Source of the DNA: Polyangiaceae bacterium
GTDB lineage: Bacteria; Myxococcota_A; Polyangia; Polyangiales; Polyangiaceae
Direction of reading: 5' to 3'
Assembly: GCA_025937785.1 (NCBI GenBank)
Contig: JAICQQ010000009.1
Span: 1 to 64,000 of the forward strand
DNA length: 64,000 bases
Numbering within the stretch: position 1 is the first letter of the stretch; the number at the start of each line of letters is the position of its first letter. Below, in pieces: positions 17,404 to 25,957 of this stretch. A program made the translations under genes and the position numbers. The notes beneath the pieces are model-generated. The model saw only the letters and a program-made list of their open reading frames with translations. It did not search any database and had not been told where the DNA came from.

Positions 17404-17925
17404 TCAGTGCGCGGCGAGGTGCTCGGGCTGGCGGGCAGAGTCCCGCTCTTGGTCCTCGTACAGATCCCGCAGCAGAGCTGCCCAGCTTTCGCCGTCGTCA
17501 ATGTGGAGTTCGCGAGCGATCTCGCGCAAGGCCTGCTCCTCGTCGGCGCCGACCGAGGTCGGTGCGTCCATTGCCTCTGCGGTGGTGCGCGCGATGGCTT
17601 CTGAGAAGGCAAGCAACCCGTGCAGCTCGTCGACGTCGAATCCCCAATCATCAGGGGCATGCGCCAGCAGCAGCAGGTCGTGGAGACCTTCGCGGATGTA
17701 CTCTTTCGTCGGTCGTTCTGCGATCCAGCGTTTGAGCAGCCGCTCCCCGTGGGCACCGATCGCGAAATAGTTGTGGGCAAAATCGAGCAGCCGCTGTTCC
17801 TGAGCGGGTTCGATGCGCCCATCCGCCCAGGCCACGTAGATCAGTGGCAAGAGCTTCAGGACCTTGTAATTACTGTCATTGATCCCGAGGTGCTTGAGGG
17901 ACGCATGAAGTCGATCGCGGAGCAT
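17404..17925 (-). CDS. TerB-like (tellurite resistance TerB domain) protein
   Basis: A 173-residue, mostly helical cytoplasmic protein. The diagnostic segment LLPLIYVAWADGRIEPAQEQ resembles the TerB/DjlA domain's conserved block (AWADG followed by an acidic helix and a late DGES). A second TerB-like protein with the same VAWADGR signature is encoded at 30288-30671. TerB-like domains appear in stress-response and membrane-surveillance proteins; a direct role in tellurite resistance is not implied. ATG 17925 is the first start giving only conserved sequence. The gene stands alone, 139 bases upstream of the ECF sigma start on the same strand. Confidence 0.78.
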   Translation of the reverse strand: MLRDRLHASLKHLGINDSNYKVLKLLPLIYVAWADGRIEPAQEQRLLDFAHNYFAIGAHGERLLKRWIAERPTKEYIREGLHDLLLLAHAPDDWGFDVDELHGLLAFSEAIARTTAEAMDAPTSVGADEEQALREIARELHIDDGESWAALLRDLYEDQERDSARQPEHLAAH

Positions 17926-18225
17926 GGTGTCCTGCCTTTCGGGCTCGCCAAAAACGAAGGCGGCCACCCCGAATAGCCAAGCAAGCTTCGTGCTCGACCC
18001 AGACGAGGCGCAAGACGCTCGCAGCGGCGCGAAACCGGGCGCAACTGCCGCGCCGGACTTCGACGGCGCAGATGCTGTATGCGCGCCTACGCAGCGCACC
18101 ATTTGCGCACTCCGGCAAAAAACGCGCAAACCGTGCCTGCTCGCTGAAGTTCGGGTAGCGCTCACTCGTCAAAAGGGACGACGCGACCACGCTCGTTCCC
18201 GCATGCTCTCGAACTCGAGAAAACC

Positions 18226-19098
18226 ATGACGCAGCAGGCACCGCCGTTGGCACTCGCCCTCTTCGGAGCAGTGCTCGGGTGCACAGGCTGTGGCTCCGCC
18301 GCGCCGCCGCCGCCGCCGGTGGTTTTCCAGGTGGTGGTGCCGGCGCACGCGACGACGGCCAGCGACCCCGAGCCGCGAGCTGCCGGCTTTCGCTGCGACG
18401 CATACGCGGTTGGCGAAAGCACCCGCGTGGAGTTTCGAGTCCAGAGCACCCCACGCGACGGCTCGGCCTCCACGCAAACCCGCGCGGTGTATATCATCAC
18501 CACCGAAGCCGAACACGACCGCCGTGTGGCCAGGGCCGAGGTCGTGCTCGAAGCGCTCAGCACCGACGCGCCCGACCGCGCGCAAAGCGCATGGACCGTG
18601 GCGCTCGACGCCGGTTGGATCAGCCTGCGGCGGCCCTTCGAGATCCACCGCGAGGGCTCCACCTGGTGCTTGGCAAACGCTTGCGACGACAGCACGCAGC
18701 ACGAGTTCGCGGGCGCCGTCGGCGACACGGCGGAACTGCTGGCGCTCCCCGAATTGACCGAGCAGCTGGCACGGGCGGCGGACAGCAGCGTGATCACGCT
18801 GCCACCGCTGCTCATGAAGCGCGTGGCGATCGGAGCGACCGATTCCGCGCAGCTCTCTGCGAAAGCGCAGCGTCGTGGCAGCGATTTTCCCGCGCTGTTC
18901 GTGGTCCAGAGCGGGGACCCGAGCGACTCGGACCCGAGCGGCGCAGAAACGGGCACGAGTCGTGCACCGTTCACCCGTGCCGAGGTGCTCGTCGACCGAC
19001 GCTGCCGATTGCATGCGCTCAAGGTCGAGCTCGCGCGGACCGGTGTCACGAGCGAGGGCGGCACGCACCGGTTCAGTTGGAGCTTCGAGCCGTTGTAG
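18226..19098 (+). CDS. Hypothetical lipoprotein
   Basis: A 290-residue protein with a lipoprotein signal ending at LGCTGC (Cys19 or Cys22). The mature sequence has no family that I recognise. It starts with a beta-rich domain (FRCDAYAVGESTRVEFRVQS), has two Cys in WCLANACDD, and continues in alternating strands and helices to SWSFEPL. The gene begins 300 bases from the divergent TerB-like gene and is followed after about 100 bases by another lipoprotein gene. A GAG-rich site sits near the ATG. Probably envelope-located, role unknown. Confidence 0.7.
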   Translation: MTQQAPPLALALFGAVLGCTGCGSAAPPPPPVVFQVVVPAHATTASDPEPRAAGFRCDAYAVGESTRVEFRVQSTPRDGSASTQTRAVYIITTEAEHDRRVARAEVVLEALSTDAPDRAQSAWTVALDAGWISLRRPFEIHREGSTWCLANACDDSTQHEFAGAVGDTAELLALPELTEQLARAADSSVITLPPLLMKRVAIGATDSAQLSAKAQRRGSDFPALFVVQSGDPSDSDPSGAETGTSRAPFTRAEVLVDRRCRLHALKVELARTGVTSEGGTHRFSWSFEPL

Positions 19099-19199
19099 CA
19101 ACCCAGCCGCACTGGATCTTTGCGCCGCGCCGCGCCTGGTCTGGGCGAGGCGGAGCGTGGTACCTTTGGCTGCGCCGGCACGCGGCCGCTCGCCCCACC

Positions 19200-19853
19200 A
19201 TGAACGCCCCCCAACGGCTTCGACGCCCCCCTCGCTCAGCGCGGCTGCCTTCGGCCTGGCTCGCGCTGGGCGTCCCGTGGTTGGTTGGGCTCTCCGCGTG
19301 CACGGAAACACCGCTCGACGCGACGTTGCTCCAGGCGGACGACACGCCGATGGTCAGCGATCTGCCGAAGTGCGTGAGCCCCGCCCCCGAGCTCGAGCAC
19401 GTCTACTTGATCGCTTCGAAGCCTACCGCGCGTTGCTTGCGTTCGGGTGAAGTGACCGACATCGAAGGCGCGGCTGCAGCGACTGGCTACACGGTCGAGC
19501 TCGTACCTTGCACCGGCGCGTCCGACCAAGAGTGGCTGCTCCTCGGCAGCGCCACCCAGATGCACATTCAGCACGTGGACCTGGGGCTCAACCTCGACCT
19601 CGAAGCGGGTTCGCTCTACGACGGCACCGAAGCGCTCTTGTACGAGCCTCACGGCGGTCGCAACCAGACGTTCTCACTGAACCGACTCGCCGACGACTCG
19701 CACGAGATCCGCGCCGTTTTCAGTGACGACAGCTGCCTCGAAGCGATGATCTCGGGCGAGAACAGCGTCGAGCTCCACGGCTGTCCCAGTGTCGCGACTC
19801 GTATCTTCCCCTACCAGAACTGGTTCTTCTCCGAAGTCGACTGCGACGAGTAG
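19200..19853 (+). CDS. Lipoprotein with ricin-type beta-trefoil-like domain
   Basis: A 217-residue protein with an Arg-rich N-region and lipobox GLSAC (Cys34). The mature part shows beta-trefoil lectin features: YLIASKPTARCLRSGEVT, a QEWLLLG block (the QxW-type hallmark), LGLNLDLEAGSLYDGT and NQTFSLNRL, ending FPYQNWFFSEVDCDE. RICIN domains bind carbohydrate, often host or prey glycans, and in predatory bacteria are frequent on surface proteins. Three repeats are visible but degenerate, so lectin activity is uncertain. ATG 19200 was selected because only from there does a signal peptide follow. Confidence 0.7.
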   Translation: MNAPQRLRRPPRSARLPSAWLALGVPWLVGLSACTETPLDATLLQADDTPMVSDLPKCVSPAPELEHVYLIASKPTARCLRSGEVTDIEGAAAATGYTVELVPCTGASDQEWLLLGSATQMHIQHVDLGLNLDLEAGSLYDGTEALLYEPHGGRNQTFSLNRLADDSHEIRAVFSDDSCLEAMISGENSVELHGCPSVATRIFPYQNWFFSEVDCDE

Positions 19854-19883
19854 CTCTGCGCGCGCGGCTCGGCAGCGCGCCGC

Positions 19884-20420
19884 TCAGCGCGCGTGCGCTT
19901 CCTTGAACTTCAGCACCTCGAAGCGGCTCAGCAGCACCGGTACGTCCGGGCCGATCCCAGCCTTCTGGCGCGCAATAGCGACCTGCATCGCGGCGTCGAC
20001 GATAGCGTCGATGCCTGGCAGCAACAGTCCCTGCCGAGAGCCCGCCGCCTCGCGCACGATCACCCCGTAGCGGTCGGGCGCCAGCTCTCCGAGTCCCAGC
20101 ACGGGCTCCGGGGGCAGCAGCACGCTCACCTCGATGTCGATGTTCGGCAACTCGACCGCAGACAATTCGGGGAACCGAGGATCACGCGTGGCGGCGAGTG
20201 TCGCGCTGCGCGCCGTTTCTTCGGCCACCGTAGACATGACGGGCCTGGTGGACCCCACACAGCCGCGCAAGCTTCCATCCCGCCCGCGCAACGTGACGAA
20301 CACGGGCGCCGCAGGACCCCACGGAACCACCGCTGCACTTTCGCCAGAGAGCAGCGCCTCGAGCGCCCTCCGCGCCACTTCCGGCAGCGAACCCCCGACA
20401 CTGGCTAGCGTCGATTCCAC
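19884..20420 (-). CDS. AMMECR1 domain protein
   Basis: A 178-residue protein of the AMMECR1 family (AmmeMemoRadiSam system protein A). Typical elements are the N-terminal helix PEVARRALEALLSG, PVFVTLRGRDGSLRGCVGS (the conserved LRGC motif), RDPRFPEL and IDIEVSVLLPP. The family may modify or bind nucleotides together with MEMO and radical-SAM partners, but neither partner is in this window. Start GTG 20420 gives the family's normal N-terminus; sequence upstream runs antisense into the biotin-carrier gene. The 5' ends of the two divergent genes lie 66 bases apart. Confidence 0.85.
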   Translation of the reverse strand: MESTLASVGGSLPEVARRALEALLSGESAAVVPWGPAAPVFVTLRGRDGSLRGCVGSTRPVMSTVAEETARSATLAATRDPRFPELSAVELPNIDIEVSVLLPPEPVLGLGELAPDRYGVIVREAAGSRQGLLLPGIDAIVDAAMQVAIARQKAGIGPDVPVLLSRFEVLKFKEAHAR

Positions 20421-20486
20421 GCGGTCGAGTATAGCCCGAACCAGCGCGATTGGCGCCCCCCGCCATCCGTGGGATAAGCGGGACGA

Positions 20487-20990
20487 GTGTTGAAGAAGTA
20501 CTTCGTGAGCGCCGCGGGCCGCGAGTTCGCGGTCACCCTGGATACCAGCCACGCGGGTGGGCGCCTGCGCCTGCAGATCGACTCCGACACCGGTACCGCC
20601 GAACGGGTGGGCCGCCTGCTCGGCAACGTGGCGGAAGTCGACGGGCGCCTGCTCGAGCTCGAGGCCTTCTCCGACGGCGTCCAGCTGAAGACCCGACACC
20701 ACCGCCTCGAGTGCCACGTCAGCGATCGTCCGCGAATGGCGGCAGCACGAGGCGCCGCAGAGGCGCGCTCGCGCCACCGTGTGCTCACCGCCCCGCTGCC
20801 CGGGCAGGTCACCGCGGTGCTCGTAGAACCGGGTGAGCGCGTGAGCGCGGGCCAGCGCGTCGTCTTGATCGAAGCGATGAAAATGCAGAACCCGATCCTC
20901 GCGGAGCGGGATGGCACCGTGCTTCAGGTATTCGTCACGCCAGGCGATACCGTTCAGGTCGCGGCGCGCCTGGTCGACATCGGCGATTGA
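20487..20990 (+). CDS. Biotin carboxyl carrier protein (orphan)
   Basis: A 167-residue protein ending in a biotinyl domain (about 99-167) with the biotinylation motif EAMKMQN (Lys132), then GTVLQVFVTPGDTV. Its N-terminal 95 residues are beta-rich and resemble the linker/BT-like region of acyl-CoA carboxylase alpha subunits. It would carry CO2 for a carboxylase, but no biotin carboxylase or carboxyltransferase gene is adjacent. It starts at GTG 20487 (a TTG follows directly) after GGGACGA. It may be the detached carrier of an acyl-CoA carboxylase encoded elsewhere. Confidence 0.85.
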   Translation: MLKKYFVSAAGREFAVTLDTSHAGGRLRLQIDSDTGTAERVGRLLGNVAEVDGRLLELEAFSDGVQLKTRHHRLECHVSDRPRMAAARGAAEARSRHRVLTAPLPGQVTAVLVEPGERVSAGQRVVLIEAMKMQNPILAERDGTVLQVFVTPGDTVQVAARLVDIGD

Positions 20991-21026
20991 CGCGGCTGGC
21001 GCCGAGAGGGCATCGCGCCGCGCCGT

Positions 21027-23318
21027 TCACTCGGGTCGAACATTGACGACCCTGAGTTCGCGGCGGAACGCCTTGAAGCGCTCGTTGACGCGTTCGAGCA
21101 CGGCAGCGTCCTTGCTGAGGTCCTTTTTCTCACCAGGATCGTGCTTCAGGTTGTACAAGCCCAGGGTGCGACCCGAGCTGGCGATCAGCTTGTAGTCGGA
21201 CTCGATGAACGCCTGGCGCTCGGCATTGTTCGGTCCGGCTGCCATGTCCACGAAGACGATGCGATCTTCCGGTTGGTGCCCCGGCGGCATCAGCACGTCG
21301 CGCACCAGGGACTGACCGCTGACGAAGTCGAAACCTTCGCCCGTGGGTGGTGGCTGTTTCAAGAGTTCGAGGATCGTCGGCACCACGTCGATGATGCTAC
21401 GGCGCTGGCTCACCCGCCGCGGGTCCGCCCCGGGCACGTGTACGATGAGCGGGACTCGCACCAGCTCTTCCCACACCTCGAAGCCGTGCCGGATCATCCC
21501 GTGCTCCTTGAAAGCTTCACCATGATCGCTGGTCAGGATGATGGCGGTGCGATCCGCGTAGGCTTGCTCGCCGAGGGCGTCCAGCACGCGACCCAGGTGA
21601 TGATCGACGAAGGCCACCTCGCCGTCGTAACGCGCCCGGCTGTCGCTGCCGAAATCGAAACCTTCGTGTGCCGCGTACTCGGAATGCGGGTCGATGTAAT
21701 GCAGCCACATGAAGAACTGCTTCTGGTTCAGCTCGGGACGCTTGAACAGCGCGATCGTAGCGTCGCTCAACTTGTCGCTATTGAACGAGCGGTCGCCCTC
21801 CATCTGGATTACCTTGGGCGCAGCGCTGGTGTCGATGACGTCGAAGCCCCGCTCGAAGCCATACCCCTTGTTGAAGAAGTACCAGTAGCCCTGAACGCTC
21901 AACGTGTGTACGCCAGCCCGCTGCAGGCGCTCTTGCACGAACACGTCCTCGGCGGAGAAGCGGTTGAAATGGCTCCAACCGCGGTGCGTCTCGCTCGGGT
22001 ACTTGCCGATCAACATCGGCGGCAAGCTTTTCGATGTGTACGATGCCAGTGCGTAGCCGCGCTCGAACACGGTGCTGCGTTTGGCCAACTTGTCGATGTT
22101 GGGCGATACCGGACGCTCGTAGCCCATGTACCCCAGGTCCGCGCGCAAGGTATCGACAGTGACCAAGAGCACGTTGAACTTCTTGTCCAGGCGCTGCTCG
22201 AGCCACTGCTTGGCGTCCTTGGGGGTCTCGCGCTTGGGCGTCGTCAAGCGCAGCTTCTTCGAGTCGCTGCCGGAGCAGTCTTCGTCGACACCGTTCTCGG
22301 GCACGTCGTCGGCGCTGGGGTTGATGGCCGGATCGGCGTCGTTGCAGTCGCCGCCGCCGAACCGACCGCTGAAACCATCACGATCGGCGTCGGACAGTTT
22401 GCGGTAGAGCGGCAACACTCGCTTCGAGAGCGCGGAACCCCGTTCGACGCCCAGGCTGAGCGCAGGCGCCTCGAGCGCTCCAGCGCCGAGCGGCAACAGC
22501 ACGAGCGGCGCGATCGCGATTGCCAGTGCACCTAGCGTGGGCATCCGCCGCAGCAGCGCGGGCAGCGCGTAGGCGGCGAAGGCCACCAACAGCAAAATGC
22601 CGCTGGCTCTGAGATCGAGTTCGGGGCGCTTGAAGACGCCGAAGATGGCAACCGCGCTACCGGCACCGCTGGTGTTTCCGAGGGTCACCGCAACGGCGAC
22701 GAGCAGCACGAACCCGAGCGTTCCGAAGAGCAGCGCCCGACTCGGGCCCCAGGGTTCGTAGCGCTGAGCCAGGTGCTCGGCCAGACCACGTGTGGCGAGC
22801 GCGAGCAGCGACCCGGCGCCCACGACGAACACCCCCATCGCCGCGCCCGAGGCAGGCGCGGGCACATCTTGGATCAGCCACGCGAGCGCCACCTTCGCGC
22901 TCACCCAGAGCCACAGAAAAGCCACTGGTCCGGCCAACGACAACGACCACCCCTGCACACGCGCGCGCGCCGCGGAGCGATCGAGGGTCCGCGTCAAACC
23001 TGCCAGCGACGGAGCTTGCGCCGGGTGCAAGAAGATGCTGACCGCCCCCACCACGACTCCCACGACCGCCGCCACGGGCGCGATCAGTCCCGCTGCCGCC
23101 ACCAGCGCGGCTGGCAGTGAAGCGCCCGCCTCGCCGCTGGTCCACCAAGCGTCGAGCGCTGCGCCGGCGAGGCCCGCCAGCGAAGCCCCTGCCCACGCAT
23201 CCACCAGGCGGGCTCCGAGCGAGCGTCGAGGTGCGTTCCCACCGCGCGCGCTCGTTAGGTCCGAACCCTGATCCGCGCGCCGTGCCGAATCGTTTGCTGA
23301 ATCATCCGTGCTGGTCAT
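21027..23318 (-). CDS. Membrane sulfatase-fold enzyme with MopE-like metal-binding insert
   Basis: A 763-residue protein. About six hydrophobic segments occupy residues 35-285. Then comes a Cys/Asp-rich segment DADRDGFSGRFGGGDCNDAD of the MopE/calcium-binding type (about 316-345). The C-terminal half is a sulfatase/phosphodiesterase domain starting FNVLLVTVDTLRAD (metal Asp), with YTSKSLPP at the nucleophile position, DPHSEY and LTSDHGEAFKEHG. The nucleophile region has Ser/Thr and no Cys, so a formylglycine sulfatase is unlikely; a phosphoglycerol- or phosphoethanolamine-type transferase is an alternative. The start at 23318 overlaps xerC by 17 bases. The substrate, perhaps a cell-envelope glycan or lipid, is unknown. 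Confidence 0.82.
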   Translation of the reverse strand: MTSTDDSANDSARRADQGSDLTSARGGNAPRRSLGARLVDAWAGASLAGLAGAALDAWWTSGEAGASLPAALVAAAGLIAPVAAVVGVVVGAVSIFLHPAQAPSLAGLTRTLDRSAARARVQGWSLSLAGPVAFLWLWVSAKVALAWLIQDVPAPASGAAMGVFVVGAGSLLALATRGLAEHLAQRYEPWGPSRALLFGTLGFVLLVAVAVTLGNTSGAGSAVAIFGVFKRPELDLRASGILLLVAFAAYALPALLRRMPTLGALAIAIAPLVLLPLGAGALEAPALSLGVERGSALSKRVLPLYRKLSDADRDGFSGRFGGGDCNDADPAINPSADDVPENGVDEDCSGSDSKKLRLTTPKRETPKDAKQWLEQRLDKKFNVLLVTVDTLRADLGYMGYERPVSPNIDKLAKRSTVFERGYALASYTSKSLPPMLIGKYPSETHRGWSHFNRFSAEDVFVQERLQRAGVHTLSVQGYWYFFNKGYGFERGFDVIDTSAAPKVIQMEGDRSFNSDKLSDATIALFKRPELNQKQFFMWLHYIDPHSEYAAHEGFDFGSDSRARYDGEVAFVDHHLGRVLDALGEQAYADRTAIILTSDHGEAFKEHGMIRHGFEVWEELVRVPLIVHVPGADPRRVSQRRSIIDVVPTILELLKQPPPTGEGFDFVSGQSLVRDVLMPPGHQPEDRIVFVDMAAGPNNAERQAFIESDYKLIASSGRTLGLYNLKHDPGEKKDLSKDAAVLERVNERFKAFRRELRVVNVRPE

Positions 23319-24294
23319 CGCTGCTCTTCGCGGCCTTCTTAGCACGGGTTCGCTGCGCGAGCGGATGACTGCGATCGTACACGCCGAGCAGCTTGTCCAG
23401 GGAAAGATGGGTGTAGCGTTCGGTCGTGGAGAGGCTCGAGTGACCCAAAAATTCCTGGATCAGTCGCAGATCAGCCCCACCCTCCAACATGTGCGTAGCG
23501 CACGAGTGGCGGAGGGCATGGGGATGCAAGTCGGGGCGCCCCACCGCACTCAGCCCGTAGCGTGCCGTGAAACGCTGGATCCACCGGACCGAGAGCCGCT
23601 TACCGCGGGCGCTCACCAGCAAGGCCTGGGGATCGAGGTACGAAGACTTGGGATGGGCGAGCTCACTGCGCCGCTCGAGGTAGCGCTCGCTGGCCCGCGC
23701 GGCGGCGCCGCCCAGCGGAACCAAGCGTTCCTTGTTGCCTTTACCCACGACGCGGATTTCTCGACGGGCTAGCGACACGTCCTCCAAGTTCAGGAGCGCG
23801 AGCTCGCTGACGCGCAGCCCTGCCCCGTACAGAAGCTCGAGCGCCAGCGTGTCACGCAAGCTCTGAGGCGTTGGGACTTCGGCCGGCGCCGCCTGTGGAG
23901 CTGCCATCAAGGCATCCGCCGCCGCTGCTGACAAGAACATGGGTAGAGGGCGCCTGAGGCGCGGCACCTTGATCTGGCGCGCCGGGTTCGCCCGCAGGTT
24001 TCCGCGTTGCTCGAGGAACGTCATGAACGAACGCACTGCGGCGAGCCGGCGCGCCACGCTGACGGATTTCAGGCGCCTGGCCTCACCCGCCATCCAGGTG
24101 CGCAGTGTCAGCTTGTCGATGTCCTCCACTCGGGCCGCGCCCCCCGCGCGCTCCCGCAAGAAGCCTGCGAGCGACGCGAGATCGCGGCGATAGGCGGCCA
24201 CGGTGTGCCCCGAAGCGCGGCGTTCGAACTCGAGGTAGCGCAAGAACTCTTCGAGCTTCATCCCCAACTGGTCGTGCGCAGCACCCGAATCCAC
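23302..24294 (-). CDS. xerC: Tyrosine recombinase XerC-like
   Basis: A 330-residue site-specific tyrosine recombinase expected to resolve chromosome dimers at dif. The N-terminal core-binding SAM-like domain (about 13-105) and C-terminal catalytic domain are present. All catalytic residues are seen: Arg161 (GLRVSEL), Lys185 (KGNKER), His259/Arg262 (HALRHS), His285 (GHSSL) and Tyr294 (ERYTHLS). GTG 24294 has AGGGGCG just upstream; an ATG 11 codons in is the alternative. It is embedded in a tightly spaced minus-strand run rather than next to att-like sequence, so it is a housekeeping recombinase more than an integrase. Confidence 0.9.
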   Translation of the reverse strand: MDSGAAHDQLGMKLEEFLRYLEFERRASGHTVAAYRRDLASLAGFLRERAGGAARVEDIDKLTLRTWMAGEARRLKSVSVARRLAAVRSFMTFLEQRGNLRANPARQIKVPRLRRPLPMFLSAAAADALMAAPQAAPAEVPTPQSLRDTLALELLYGAGLRVSELALLNLEDVSLARREIRVVGKGNKERLVPLGGAAARASERYLERRSELAHPKSSYLDPQALLVSARGKRLSVRWIQRFTARYGLSAVGRPDLHPHALRHSCATHMLEGGADLRLIQEFLGHSSLSTTERYTHLSLDKLLGVYDRSHPLAQRTRAKKAAKSSDDQHG

Positions 24295-24303
24295 GTTTCG
24301 CCC

Positions 24304-24954
24304 CTACGCGCTCACCACTGCCCAGGCCCAACACACCGCACCCGCCAAGGTCAAAAGACCGCTGATGCGCGCCCGGCGCGGCCAGTGGCCGGCGCGCTGC
24401 AGCCCACCGAGCGTGAGCCCCGCGAGCCCTGTGACGGTGACGACGAAGCCGAGCGCCAAGAGGAGGATCCAATCCGCGCGATTGCCGGCCGCCTGCGCCA
24501 GGTGCTGCTCCGCGACCTTGATCTGGCGCAGTCGCTCGCGACGCGACACGGGTTCATCGCCCTGCACCTCGAGGCGCGCGAGCGCACGGTTGGCGGCGGC
24601 GAGCTCGTCAGGGAATGGAAGCGCGACATGGCGCGTCTCGAGTACCGCGCTGCGCACGGCGTTCCACGCGAAGCGCGCGGTCTCGCGATCACCTGCCGCC
24701 TCGGCCCCCGCCGCGACCGCGCGCAGCCGCTCGTACGCAGCGCGCAGATGCGGCGCGCCAGGCGCGTAATAGACCGCCGCTCGGCGCGCGTGATGCGCCG
24801 CCTCCTGCACCTTGCCTTGATCGAAGGCCCGGTCACTCTCTCTGACCGCGGCCTCGCCCTTTTCGACTGCGCGCGCAGTCAACAGGCCCAGGCCCACGCA
24901 GGCGATCAACGAGCCTATGGCGACGCGCCGAAACCACTGCACCATCGGTCTCAT
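24304..24954 (-). CDS. Membrane protein of unknown function, coupled to an ABC permease
   Basis: A 216-residue protein with an N-terminal hydrophobic helix (about 10-28), a long hydrophilic helical middle rich in Ala/Arg/Glu (REAVR-type, perhaps TPR-like, about 30-150), and two C-terminal membrane segments (about 160-180 and 196-214). No family was recognised. Its start overlaps the stop of the permease gene by ATGA, so the pair is translationally coupled. A role in assembling or regulating that transporter is possible but only inferred. Confidence 0.6.
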   Translation of the reverse strand: MRPMVQWFRRVAIGSLIACVGLGLLTARAVEKGEAAVRESDRAFDQGKVQEAAHHARRAAVYYAPGAPHLRAAYERLRAVAAGAEAAGDRETARFAWNAVRSAVLETRHVALPFPDELAAANRALARLEVQGDEPVSRRERLRQIKVAEQHLAQAAGNRADWILLLALGFVVTVTGLAGLTLGGLQRAGHWPRRARISGLLTLAGAVCWAWAVVSA

Positions 24955-25883
24955 AGGAAATCACGCCGGCGAAACACCAGCGCTGCCAGCGCGAGCAGTC
25001 CGACGACCCAGGCTATGCTTTGCCCAGCGGCGAGCACGAGGTGGTCAGCGAGGGAACCGCTGGCCGCTTCACCCGTCAACAGCGGCCGCGGGGGTACGTA
25101 GAACATCAGGTTCGGCACCACGTGGCTCAAGAACTCGCCGGCTCTTGCGATCGGTTCACCGAACATCTTTACGGGGAGCTTTGCCAACGTGTCTGCACTG
25201 CGTCCAACGATGAACACCGAGAACGTGAACATCGCCGTCAGGAACGGCGACGAGAAGGACGAGAACAGCGTCGCTACCGCCGCGACGATGCCGACCTCGA
25301 GCAGCGTGAGGCTGGCCGACGACGCCAGCACGCGGCGATCATCGGGCGCGACGTCAGCGTACAGGAAACCGAGCAACAGCACGGCCAGCGCGAGCGGAAT
25401 CGGGAGGTACGCGCGCCAGCGCGGGAGCTTCCACGCCGCGACCCCCGCGAGGGCGAGCGCCAGCGCGACAGCCCCCAGCGTGACCGCGAGCGAGCGTCCC
25501 GCCATGTTCGCGAGCGCCAACAACAGCGCCCCCGTGTTCATGCACACGAACACCGAAAGCGTCAGTACCGTGCCCAGGTATTTGCCGACGAGGTACTCCC
25601 AACGCCGGAGTGGCCGCGTCAAAATCGGGAAGATCGTCTTCAACTGGAGCTCTTGGTAGAGCGACGTCGCCCCCAGCACGACCGCGACGATGATTCCATA
25701 AATGGATATGGAAGCGGAGCCCAGGTCGGAAACGACGCGCTCGTGGTCGCGCGTCGCGTACGACGCCACCACCAGACAGTAAGCCCCGGTGGCCAACGCC
25801 AACCCAAACAACCCATGCAGCACGCGCGCCCGCACCGCCTCTCGGTAGGTATTCAGCGCGATGACATTGATGCGGGCAAACAC
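24951..25883 (-). CDS. ABC-2-type transporter permease
   Basis: A 310-residue integral membrane protein. The beginning FARINVIALNTYREAVRARVLHG is the usual opening of an ABC-2-type (NatB/GldF-like) permease, followed by about six transmembrane segments and the TLYQELQLKTIFPILTRP-like conserved loop (positions about 82-100), which matches the ABC-2 family signature between helices. Start GTG 25883 has GGGCGGA nearby; the upstream frame runs into the adjacent gene. No ATP-binding subunit lies in the window, so the partner must be elsewhere or the gene is an orphan. It is coupled by ATGA to the small membrane gene 24304-24954. Confidence 0.82.
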   Translation of the reverse strand: MFARINVIALNTYREAVRARVLHGLFGLALATGAYCLVVASYATRDHERVVSDLGSASISIYGIIVAVVLGATSLYQELQLKTIFPILTRPLRRWEYLVGKYLGTVLTLSVFVCMNTGALLLALANMAGRSLAVTLGAVALALALAGVAAWKLPRWRAYLPIPLALAVLLLGFLYADVAPDDRRVLASSASLTLLEVGIVAAVATLFSSFSSPFLTAMFTFSVFIVGRSADTLAKLPVKMFGEPIARAGEFLSHVVPNLMFYVPPRPLLTGEAASGSLADHLVLAAGQSIAWVVGLLALAALVFRRRDFL

Positions 25884-25957
25884 TCCGCCCAGTGATACTC
25901 CGAAAGCTTCAGCGAGGAAAACTTCCGCCCGAGACCCCCGCCCGCGGGCCGACCTAC

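Noticed and set aside
21141-22535. 464-codon plus-strand frame
   Set aside because: Antisense to the sulfatase-fold gene; no signal, domain or Shine-Dalgarno.
23302-24294. Tyrosine recombinase as an integrase of a mobile element
   Set aside because: No attachment-like repeats, tRNA or phage genes nearby; the sequence is of XerC housekeeping type.
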